From positions 12,482,315 through 12,546,314 of the forward strand of contig NC_064239.1 in the NCBI RefSeq assembly GCF_023101765.2: DNA of 64,000 nt, in the 5' to 3' direction. The DNA comes from Spodoptera frugiperda. Lineage: Eukaryota > Arthropoda > Insecta > Lepidoptera > Noctuidae. The position numbers and the translations under genes are program-made. Below, piece by piece: positions 54,498 through 64,000 of the stretch. The notes under the pieces were generated by a model, which was not told where the DNA came from, ran no database searches, and was given only the letters and a program-made list of their open reading frames with translations. The stretch's first letter is position 1. Each line of letters opens with the position of its first letter.

Positions 54498-54940
54498 TAA
54501 CTTATGTTAGTTATATTATGAATCCTATGTAATCGCTTATGTTATGAATCTCATGTAATTCAAGACTGTGTATTACTGATTAAAAAAAACCGCAAAACAT
54601 GTTACCAACGAGGCATTCAATACTCAATACAATAAAGTGAATATAAAAATGCCTCACATCGCTAGCCGTTAGTTAACATTCAATAGTTTGCAAAATAGTT
54701 TACGGCGCGCTTCGTTTGTTTACACTGAAAACACGGGAATAGTATTGTTTCAGTTACCTACGTATATATGTCCTGTATTTCGTATAGAGTGGTTAGAAGC
54801 CTGTATTATATTTGAAGTAGTTTTTATAGTTATAGGAAGGAAACATAAATATATGCTTTGCAATCAAATTAAAAACCAAAGGTAAATACTGAGCGTTAGA
54901 AAATGTTGTACTCGAGTTCTATGACCTGATATTTTTTATC
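54498..54940. other. Non-coding stretch
   Basis: No gene or clear repeat. Confidence 0.3.
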
Positions 54941-55151
54941 GTCTCGCCTTTTATTCCCAAAGGGGTAGGCAGAGGAGCACATTTCGGTACGTAATGTCAC
55001 TGTACAATGTACACTAACTATATATACCGGACACAATTCTAGACTCCGTGCTACTACTGAGAAATTTTCGAAAAACCGAAAGGGCTCGACCCGGAAATCG
55101 AACCCTTTGTCATTGTCAGACACGCAGCGACCACTCGGCCAACGAGGCAAG
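54941..55151 (-). repeat. tRNA-derived SINE, internally deleted
   Basis: 3' end ttttattcccaaaggggtag, body gtgctactactgagaaattt and head cgacccggaaatcgaacc, gcgaccactcggccaacgag. The gcctattgcc block is missing. Confidence 0.78.
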
Positions 55152-55527
55152 AACGTGATAATTATTTTTCTTTAATAAAGAAATCATCCAAACTCAATCA
55201 GCAAATACGGTGTCATTATCTAACAAACATACATACAAACTTTCACACGTTTAACATAACTCCAAAACTATTACAGCGTCTTACAATAATATTTACATTT
55301 AAACACACATTACAAACAGCAATCGTTCACAAAACACAATACAAGGGCCCGATGACTCGGAAAACTATCATCGATGTTGCATCGTGTGCACTCATCCGTC
55401 CTCCATCGTTTCAATGCACATATTGCACATGCGTTCAAGCGGGACCTGAGCCTATCGAAAACTGATCGTACGCGTATAGCTATAGCAACGATACTGTATA
55501 GCTGCTTGTATTATATCGTTTGTATTA
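55152..55527. other. Non-coding stretch
   Basis: No gene or clear repeat. Confidence 0.3.
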
Positions 55528-55740
55528 TACTGCCGCGTTGGGGTGTCGGGTTCGATTCCCGTGTTTGGTAAAAGAATTACTGAACTTTTTTCAGTTTATC
55601 GAAAATTTCTTAGTAGTAACATCGAGTCCGGCTTCACAAAAACAACCGATGTGAAACAACGATTTCGTTGTATGAATGAGAATACCGGAGGCGCAATTAC
55701 ACCCCTTCCCAATCCCCGATTCCCCAACAACTCAAACTTT
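55528..55740 (+). repeat. Chimeric repeat: SINE head joined to 'tccatgggcggcg' family
   Basis: 55528-55630 is SINE head and body (gtcgggttcgattcccgtgt; aaaatttcttagtagtaaca). 55631-55740 is the middle of the other family (gatgtgaaacaacgatttcg; cccttcccaatccccgattc). Confidence 0.6.
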
Positions 55741-56137
55741 TGTAATGAACATAAAAAAAATAAACAATTTGCTTATTAACGTCTTACTTTAAACATCAAA
55801 TCAACGCGTAAAAAGTTTACTTATCAAAAACGACTCAACAGCTTTAAAACCCAAACCAATTTCGACTACAAAATTCTAACAGTCCCACAACCGAATCCAA
55901 TAATGCAAGTAAAGTAAGATCACAAAGACTTGGGAACTTCATTTGAGACGCGAGAACATTACAAGTCTTTAATTGATTCCCAGCGAGTCACTTCCAACGG
56001 TTTCAAGTCAGGCCTTACCTTTATACACTGCTGACTTGCTAATTAAAGCCGTTGCTGTGTCAATGAGCTTTGCAATTGGCTGTGTAGTGTTGAGCTGTGT
56101 AAGAATTCGTCCAGTTATTTGTGAATATACTTTAAAA
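55741..56137. other. Non-coding stretch
   Basis: No gene or clear repeat. Confidence 0.3.
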
Positions 56138-56454
56138 GTGTTTTTTTATCACAGATGTGTTATGTAGCTATGTTACGAAGATGTAATAGCTAAGCTGTGA
56201 AAATAAGTGACCGTTTCCACTGATACTTATCTATGTAGCTGTGCGAGGAAAATGCGAGGTCGAGTATGCGATGTATCGATAGTAGCCATCCATAGGACAC
56301 ATCCAGAGCACGCTTCTTTTCATATAAAAAACATAGCTTAGCTGAGTCCGTTTCCACTAGTGCTAAGCTATGTGTACCAATGAATATGATTTGTGGAAGT
56401 CAAACGCATCCATAGCAAAGTACCTTAACACATCTGTGGTGGAAAAATACCCTT
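56138..56454. mobile_element. TA-type MITE, both ends present
   Basis: The left end (gtgtttttttatcacagatg) and right end (catctgtggtggaaaaatac) are inverted. Internal tgaccgtttccactgata and gagtccgtttccactagtgc are a second inverted pair. Confidence 0.72.
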
Positions 56455-57708
56455 AAATATGTTTTTCTGACGTTTTTCTCTCTTCCTTTTCATTATCATA
56501 AGTTTTTGAAGTAGATACTGAGTCTCAACCAAACTTGGTTTTCATTTTATATTTAAACTTTATCTACTTACTTAAAAAAACGTAATTTAAAGCCGCTTTA
56601 TCAAAAATTTCGCCTTGCTATCGACACCCAAAGTATCAATATCAATTAATGTTTGCCAAAAAAAAGCGACTATGGCGCGAAAACTTTTTTTCATCAGAAG
56701 CCATGTTGTTTTACGTCACCGCACCACACCAAAATGTTGCCAGCACTTCTATAGCTACCAAAAAGTTTTTAACATAAAATTTTGGTGGTGCTCAAATCCT
56801 CTAACGAAAAAGTTGCGCAACGTCCCTTTAATTAAAATGTTTTGGTAAAAACTGAGAAAGTTCTATGGAAACAATTAATTACTCGATAAAATTATATCTT
56901 GAACAGATTATCATTATTTTGGTCGTTAAAGACGTTAATTTTGGAGGTAAAATACTTGATATTTATTTGCCATCTGACAGAAAACGCACAAGAACCCATA
57001 GTTTCAGTTCAATTCACTTGAACTATGAAATATTTTTCCAATTTTCTACTGTCAAAAGGTGGTTATTTTGATTATATAGATTTATTCTAGATAGTTGGCA
57101 ATGAAGATATTTTAATACCTATTTAATTCACCCGAAGATATGGTCAAGTATCTTCGCCTAATTATGGCTATCCAAGCATCTTAAACCACGCAACGCAACC
57201 CTAAAAACATATTTATTCCAAAAACCAGCAGCTCTTTACCTTCCAATGAATTGACCTTAATCCGGCCGGTCGTATCGCTGTAACATTACCTCTAACAATG
57301 CCTACATTCGACCATTGTCCGGCATTAGGGTCTGAGAGCGCTCCCCGTATGCTGCGTCGGCTTTATTTAGTAAACAGATCTCGGTATTTGTGGATTTAGA
57401 ATTTTGAATGAAAATCATTACGAATAGGTAGGGCTTCATAATAAAAGATTCTGAACCAACAACTGGGCCTTTTAGCATAATTTATCAAATTAGGTAAACG
57501 GCTAATGCTTTCAATGTCAGTTTGTTGGAGCCTTTTTGCATTTTAAACGTTCGTAGTAAATTTAAATAAAGACAAACTACCCTTAAACATGAACGTAGGA
57601 ACCAACTTTGTCAGTTACCATTTCTGTATCACTTGTCATCTATTTATGCTTGGCCAAGAGTATATCATTCCGTTGCAGTCACCGGACATTTAGTTCAATT
57701 CATATAGG
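56455..57708. other. Non-coding stretch
   Basis: AT-rich; no convincing gene. Short ORFs at 56615-56848 and 56865-57071 lack recognisable motifs. Confidence 0.35.
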
Positions 57709-57869
57709 CGATCCGGAGCTGCGGACTACCTAGCGAGTTTACCAGGTGTCCGGCTCGAAAAGCAGGAGTAGGAACGGAGAGGTTTTAGTCAGTAAGAGTC
57801 TGTCAGTCCCTCTAGCCTCGTCCAATGCGGGAAAAACCATTGAAGGGCTTTCCCCGCTCAACTAAAAAA
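57709..57869 (+). repeat. R1-clade LINE 3' tail, short copy
   Basis: Starts gcgatccggagctgcggact, ends ggctttccccgctcaactA(n). Confidence 0.78.
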
Positions 57870-60107
57870 AGAAGTCCATGTAGATCAGACATTATTATAA
57901 AATACTCCCCAAAAATAATAAAAACTAACAAAACAACCCAATCAAGAAAGCAAACCAGTCCAAAGATTAAACTTCATAATACCAGTTCTTATCTAAATCA
58001 GATTTGAGGCGAGAAAAGCTAAAAATAGGGCATAATTTCCATTACGGTGACCGATCTTAGGGTGTTAATTGAAGGAGTCGGCACTAAGTGCATTTAGACC
58101 CTGAAGGTTGGAGGGAAAGGGAGGGAAAGGTCAACAGGTTAGTTGGGGCACACTGTGAGGGTTCTGTGTCGTAAATTAAAATATGGAGGCTGTGGGTGCG
58201 GTGTAGTTATTCAGGTTAAATTTGAGAATGTTGTTATTTTGCTTTGATAGTGATCTATCTGGCTAAAAAGGGGTAAATTGAATTTTTTCAAGTGTTTTGA
58301 GAAGTAAGTAAATGGTTTTATTAGAGGACTGCTGTTTTAAGTTATGAAATAGCAACATCAAAGTTTTGACTCGTGTTAATTAATGCTGATCAATATATTT
58401 TTACTCCAAAATTATTACGGTAGCCAAATACACTCAAACGTTTCTCAGAATGGAAACAAGAAAAACACTGAATGAAAAGGTCAAAAGAGCCGGCGACAAG
58501 TTGAAAGTCTGTCATTTGTCCCCATTAACAACAAATTAAATCGTAATCCATCAATTAATTCCGAGACACAATGGAAAGAAAGAAATCCAATCAAAACACC
58601 CGCAAAAACTTGATTGAAGTCCTTCCAAGCACTTTGCGCGGGAAATCTCGGCGGCCATTTTGTAAACTTTTAAGGAAATTAACTTTTTAAGCGATCTTAC
58701 AATGTCTGAGTGGATGAAACGCATTTTATTAGATTTATAAGAAAAGCCCAAGGATTTACGAGTGTCCAATAAAATTGCAATTTGGAATTTATCGCTTAAA
58801 TTTTAGTAGGACGCGAATATACGCGTTCAGGGAATCTCGAATAGCTTAATATTTCCTGATGCTAATTTCGTCTGCCTATTAATTGGAGTACTCGCTAGAG
58901 TAGACATTTATTGCGTTGTAAAAATGCTTTTATACTTTGAATGTTAAAGCTTGATTTTGAATGAAGGTTGGTGTGTGCGTTTCTGTTTGTGTTAAGCGGG
59001 GCATAATGGCCATGCCGAGTTTGTATCACGGGCTTTTGGATAAGTGATTGCTATGGTTCTGTTTTGATCATTCGGAGCGCAATGAGTAGGCAAGGCTATT
59101 CGTGGATCAAAGATCAAAGATGTACTTTGTATACAAATAGGGTGGCCCAAAGGATGGTCGAAAGGATGCTTTAAGAATACGGAGAGTCTTACAAAGAAAC
59201 TTTATTAAGATACCTATTATAATAAGGTGTGACACCCTCATTACCATCTATATTTCCACACCAATATTCTCACCTGCCCTCTCATTTCAAAGTAAAAATA
59301 TCTCACGCTGTAATAAAAAAAGAAAATTATAAATAGGCCCTTAAGAAAACTCAATTTGGCTAAAATTACTTTGGACAGAGACGTCAAAAAACTTAATCTG
59401 TTATCGTACCGTACATTAATATCTTTGGGACTGGAAGAAAATAATGAATTTTCACCAACGAAGACATTTTGTTTTAATTGTTCCTCGTTGACTTTTGTAT
59501 CAAAAGAAAAATAAAAGGTATGTAGCCACCTACTACCTAATTATTCGCTCGAAAATTTGTTCCAAATTCAATTTTGAGGGTAAATAAAAGTTTCTCCTGA
59601 GTCGTCTACAAAGTTAATCTTTTCATACTAAAATCTTTGCTGTTTCTTGTAACTGAGATTTTGTATTAAATAATATGCTAACAATACAATTAGAAATTCA
59701 AATTCAAGTTAGGAATAAGCTAACCGACTTCGCTTAATGTAAACTTAACAAAAAGATGCTTTTGTTGTCTTGTTTTAAACTAAGCAAGATTTGTTTTGGT
59801 GGCTAACTATTTATCTGTTTTGGTTTGATTGGGAACTTTCCTATCAATCAACCAGTATTTTCTGTTTATTCGTTAATAGAATCAGTACCTACAAAATTCG
59901 CAGCATAGTTATTGTTTTAAAATCGATCATCTCAAGAAAGGTTACCGAAAGGTCTTAATTGAAAAAAATGCCAAGATCAGACACATAACTACCAATTTGG
60001 AAAAAGTATCATACAAGATCACCAATCTCATTAAAGATCTCACATTATAATGAAAAAAGTACAATATACATTTCTTACTTCTATACAATACAAAAACCGA
60101 TCCATTA
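57870..60107. other. Long non-coding stretch
   Basis: No gene, RNA gene or clear repeat recognised in 2.2 kb; unique-looking AT-rich sequence. Confidence 0.35.
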
Positions 60108-60618
60108 GGGTGCTCTTCCACCACCAGAGATGTGCTACGTTGCTGTGGATGCGTTTGCCTTCTACCAATCATGTTCATTGGTACTCATAGCTTAGCACTG
60201 GCGGAAACTGACTCACCTCAGTAAAGATATCACCTTTTTTATATGGAAAGATGCGTGCTATCGATGCGTGCTATAGATGCGTGATATGGATGTGTGCTAT
60301 TGATGGCATCCCTACTATCAACACATCGCATACTCGGGCTGTACATCTTCCGCCGGTCTCATCTAGTTATTTAAGAGATGGACGTGTAAAAGTGTAATTT
60401 TATAACCTATTTGCAAAATAAATATAATTTATCATTGATATTTATTTCCTCGCACAGCTACTTTGCGACGGCGCATATCTTACTCATACCGCTACATAGT
60501 TTATATCAGTCTTATATCGGTTGAAACCATAAAGTGGAAACGGTCACATAGTTTCACATATTAGCTATTACATTATCGTAGCATAACTACATAGCACATC
60601 ACTGGTAGAAGAGCACCC
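60108..60618. mobile_element. TA-type MITE with nested LINE tail
   Basis: Ends gggtgctcttcc and ggaagagcaccc-type inverted repeats (right strand reads agaagagcaccc), flanked by TA on both sides. Contains a 13-bp tandem repeat (gatgcgtgctatc-like, 60250-60303) and the nested piece at 60352-60450. Confidence 0.82.
60352..60450 (+). repeat. LINE-like 3' tail nested in the MITE
   Basis: gccggtctcatctagttatt ... tatttgcaaaataaatataa, nearly identical to 38338-38425. It interrupts the MITE between acatcttcc and ttcctcgcacag. Confidence 0.75.
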
Positions 60619-60831
60619 TAAACCTTCGATACCTAAGCCAATAAAAGAAAAAGAAGAACTGGAAATATAAAATAAATGTGCCTCCAACAAAAATCTCATT
60701 CAATCAGAACCCAATAATATGATCACAATAACTGGTATTTAAATAAATTTCTTTTATTACGGTTGTGAATGGAATAAGGCGGATTAAGGTCGGAATAAAT
60801 CCGTAATGGAATATAATCGTAAACGTACGTA

Positions 60832-61231
60832 TACACGGTGTAACAAAAAGGGGGTATACATATCAAGTGCACGGTTTCTAGATAACATAACAAACGATAC
60901 GGGAAGGGATTTTTAAACTCATGTTTTCATGGAACGAAGTTATGAATTTTTCCAATACATAAAATTTCAGAAATCGAACATCAAAATTAGGTAGATACTG
61001 GTACTAGGCGATCAGATTTACAGAAGAAATGTTCCGTAATATTAGCGAGTGACTCCTGTAGTGCTGTGATACGTTTGTATGATTTAAAATCAAGAAGCAT
61101 GCGACACCAAGTATTAGGTACCAATTTTTTTCAAAACGTATTTTGAGCTGAAACTTTGTGTAGAGATTCTATTCAACCTGTATTCTTCAGTGCTTCTTGA
61201 TGTATGTGGGTATTTTATTACACGCTGTATA
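60832..61231. mobile_element. Candidate MITE with 'acggtgtaacaaaa' ends
   Basis: Left tacacggtgtaacaaaa and right ttttattacacgctgta are imperfect inverted repeats, in a TA-rich context. About 400 bp, no ORF. Confidence 0.5.
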
Positions 61232-61526
61232 TGAGTATACTCCGAGTTATAAAGGCATGTGTGTGATGATCCTTTAGTAGTGGAAATCGTAAATTCACAT
61301 TCGGTCCTAATGTCCGGACGAAGATTGTTCGCGATGCTTACTGGGGCACGGCTTTTGATGGATGTCTGGGCCTATGAGATTAAGTTTAATATGTTTTTGA
61401 TAGTGCTTCTTGTGTGAGTGTGATATATGTTTGTATTGAAGAAATCTTCTTTTATATCTGTGCTAGTCTTTTGATAAGTAGTTTCAGTTTTTAATAAGTA
61501 ATAACTCCTTTTTAAAAAAAAAGGCC
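61232..61526. other. Non-coding stretch
   Basis: No gene or clear repeat. Confidence 0.3.
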
Positions 61527-61637
61527 GGCAACGCACTTGTGACTCCTCTGGTGTTGCAGGTATCCATGGGCGGCGCTGATCGCTTACCACCAGGTGACTC
61601 GTTTGCTCGTTTGCCTCCTATTCCTTAAAAAAAAGTA
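61527..61637 (+). repeat. 'tccatgggcggcg' family, 3' end
   Basis: ggccggcaacgcacttgtga, ggtatccatgggcggcgctg, ttaccaccaggtgactcg, ending in an A run. Confidence 0.72.
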
Positions 61638-61690
61638 ATTATTTAGTAGGTTTACTTAAATTATTTTCCTGAGAATCAATTTTAATATTA

Positions 61691-61900
61691 AGCATGGGAG
61701 AGCCATGTTTCGGCACGAATGGGCTGACTCGACCGGAGTGATAGCACAGTCTCACAGAAAACCAACGTGAAACAACGCTTGCGTTGTGCTTCGTTATATG
61801 AGTGAGGTTACCGGACGCCCAATTACACCAAAATTCCTCTCCTCCCAATCCCCGATTACCCAACAACCCTTAAATTCCTAACCCCCAAACTGCCAACATC
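61691..61900 (+). repeat. 'tccatgggcggcg' family, 5' and middle part
   Basis: catgggagagccatgtttcg, cgaccggagtgatagcacag, gtgaaacaacgcttgcgttg, then cccaatccccgattacccaa and the gccaac start of the 3' block. Confidence 0.75.
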
Positions 61901-61905
61901 AAGTA

Positions 61906-61936
61906 GTGGAGTGCATGTAAGCTACATGCACTCCAC
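61906..61936. repeat. Perfect hairpin, 14-bp stem
   Basis: gtggagtgcatgta, loop agc, tacatgcactccac. Confidence 0.9.
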
Positions 61937-62147
61937 GACATATGTATTGAGAATTTGCGTAACTTACTGTTAGAGCGGTTAGTTCACACATCTGTAAAGT
62001 TTATAACTTAGTTTTATCAGACTTTAACTTGAACCTAACATAATTTATCGTATGACGTTAAATGTGATGTTAATAGGGTACATGACTTATTTTTATTTCA
62101 ATGTCTGTCTTGTAGATTATTGTAAAATAATAGACACGTTTTTTTTT

Positions 62148-62320
62148 TATAACGTCTCGCCTTTAATCCTCGATGGGGTAGGCAGAGGTGCACATTATGG
62201 CACATAATGCCAATGTACACCCACATTTCACAATTTATGTTGTAAGTCCCATGTAATATGTGAACCTATGGTGGTGAACCTATTGCCATATAACGGGCAC
62301 ATTTCCAGACTTTATAATAA
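62148..62320 (-). repeat. tRNA-derived SINE, headless copy
   Basis: ttaatcctcgatggggtagg, gcacattatggcacataatg, ctattgccatataacgggc; stops before the tRNA-like head. Confidence 0.72.
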
Positions 62321-62321
62321 A

Positions 62322-62700
62322 ACTAGCGGACCCGACAGACGTTGTCCTGTCTACACGTCTTTAATTTGAAAATTTTAAACTTTTTTAATAAGCTAAAACA
62401 TTCTGGACCTTTTTGATGAAAATTGTCATTCAAATGTTATGACAATATCTAACGTCATTAATATTTGACACTGCGATGGTAGCGCCGTCTGTCGGATCCA
62501 ATGTAAAACATTCCAAAATCAACAACTACAAATAAATTAAAATTTAATTAAAAAAACATTGTCAAGCGGACAAAATTGTGAATGTAAACCATTCTCAGAT
62601 CCCCTTGAACACACACAAAAAAAATCATCAAAATCGATCCAGTCGTTTAAGAGAAGTTCAGTGACATACACACGTACAGAAGAATTATATATATAAAGAT
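62322..62700 (+). repeat. RTE-associated repeat
   Basis: Begins aaactagcggacccgacaga and cgttgtcctgtctac, contains atggtagcgccgtctg and ends aatcgatccagtcgtttaag, gtacagaag, atatatataaagat. A common lepidopteran RTE/SINE layout. Confidence 0.7.
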
Positions 62701-63898
62701 CACAAAGGACCTCTAGGTCAAAATAAATGTGAATATTACGACGAATATTTGCCTTTTGACGGATATTCTTAACTCCACTCCATTGTGCTTATCGCTGTAC
62801 TTTTTATGATCATGTATTGTAATACCTACTTGTATGTTAATGCATTGGCCGTTTAGAGAGCCTCTTGTTAAGATCTAAACGTTGCTGAAACCCGTTTCTT
62901 TCGGAAATGGCGTTATTAGGACTCCATAATGCTTATTTTTATTGAAAAACATTTTCGTAAAAAGGTGACTGGAGCATTTTGTACATATGTTTTGAATTTT
63001 TATGTTAAAGACTTTAGAATATGATTTGAACTTTGAAGATTTTTTAAGATTTAAGCAAAAGGCGTCAATGTCAAAATTATGTATTTCAGATAAAAAGGCA
63101 CTTTTGAACAAAATGTCTGTCTGTCTGTCGGTCAGCCTATAATGAAGTTATTTGCTCTAGTTGCTATCTACATTAAGATATCAAACGTTTTAATATAGTC
63201 TGAAATCTGTAAGCTAAGTTTAAAATCTTCTTTTATAAATATTGAAAGTCAAAGTGCCAATAATATCAGTTTATGCCAGAAAGTCATCAAATTTTCATTA
63301 ATTAATCTCACACTAAAAACAAAAACTTTAATAAAACGCAACAAAAGTAATTTCAACGATAATAAATGAACACAAAAAGTTATAGTCATACTTTAATACT
63401 AAACGGGTAATAAAACAAAAGCCTAAACTAATTCCACGGCGGCCATTTTGTAAAAACAACACGTATTATATTCCCGCCATAAATAACAGGCAAGTTTAAA
63501 TCTAGAACATCAGTACGGCCAGCGCTAGAGGCCACAGATAATAACATTGCAAAATTCAAAAGAGGTTTTACATTTTACATTCTGACGTGAGCGAACTTAT
63601 TGGTTGTTCCACAAAGTTCGTTACTGTTCATTCAACAGGAGCCCGGAGCGTGCCGGGTTTACTGAATAGTTCACTTTTGTTTAACTTTATCAATGAACTA
63701 TTGAATTAAAATGAACAATAGTGTGTTTAATTTTTGTTTGCTTTAAACAAATGCTTTGATAAATTGGTATTTTGACGTCGTAAAAGCTATAGCGATTTAA
63801 TTTTCTGAAAATATAAATACAATAAATAAAAATTGGGAAAAAACTAATTCCAGGTTTCATATTATTTTCGAAGCATTGAAAGACCTAGTGTAGACCTA
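62701..63898. other. Non-coding stretch
   Basis: No convincing gene; the 78-codon minus ORF at 62875-63111 is Lys/Phe-rich without motifs. Confidence 0.35.
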
Positions 63899-63980
63899 AC
63901 TTGAAGCAGGAGTAGGAACGGGGTGGTTTTTTTATTAGTAAGAGTTTGACAAGTCATTCATGGCCCCCTTAAAAAAAGGA
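63899..63980 (+). repeat. R1-clade LINE 3' tail, decayed
   Basis: acttgaagcaggagtaggaa, cggggtggttttt, aagtcattcatggcccccttA(n). Internal deletions. Confidence 0.68.
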
Positions 63981-64000
63981 AACCACAAATTTACCTTGGG

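Overview
The window reads as nuclear genomic DNA of a moth (Lepidoptera, probably noctuid-like). It is AT-rich, has spliced eukaryotic gene structure, and is packed with repeat types typical of lepidopteran genomes: tRNA-derived SINEs, RTE-type LINE fragments carrying the 'tccactgctgga' motif, R1-clade LINEs, a Copia element, a Helitron-type PIF1 helicase fragment, hAT- and mariner-like MITEs. I see no viral, bacterial, CRISPR or operon-like organisation.

Host genes. Bases 1-14,000 carry a cluster of four single-exon arrestin-domain (alpha-arrestin/ARRDC-like) genes: 776-1810 (+), 3823-4635 (+, short and very divergent), 5564-6481 (-) and 12806-13792 (+). The third and fourth are close paralogs arranged divergently. 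Only the first has a PPxY motif, the usual docking site for NEDD4-type ubiquitin ligases. A recently inserted Copia LTR element (7028-11148) separates the divergent pair. At 26168-26891 lies a well-defined exon with a consensus acceptor, an in-frame stop upstream of the ATG, a signal peptide and a consensus donor. It looks like the first coding exon of a secreted or membrane glycoprotein. I find no convincing second exon, so 26.9-64 kb may be its long first coding intron or intergenic DNA.

Mobile DNA. 13.9-26 kb is dominated by a 6.2 kb R1-clade LINE (16304-22470, minus strand) that landed inside a SINE and made a 15-bp target duplication. Its ORF1 is open; its ORF2 is broken by two apparent 1-nt indels. 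A 5'-truncated sister copy with its own 15-bp target duplication lies at 34979-35730. About a dozen more short copies of only this LINE's 3' tail are scattered from 29 to 64 kb. Many begin at the same base, which suggests a discrete non-autonomous family riding on the LINE machinery rather than random truncation. The distal half also holds a 532-bp hAT-type element with an 8-bp duplication (40101-40632), a TA-flanked MITE family with a LINE tail nested in one copy, a 211-bp near-perfect inverted repeat beside the PIF1 helicase fragment, and at least four tRNA-like SINE families.

Limits. All identities were judged by eye from motifs and internal comparison. Repeat class names beyond Copia, R1-clade LINE, tRNA-SINE and PIF1/Helitron are provisional. 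Repeat edges without target duplications are approximate to about 10 bp.
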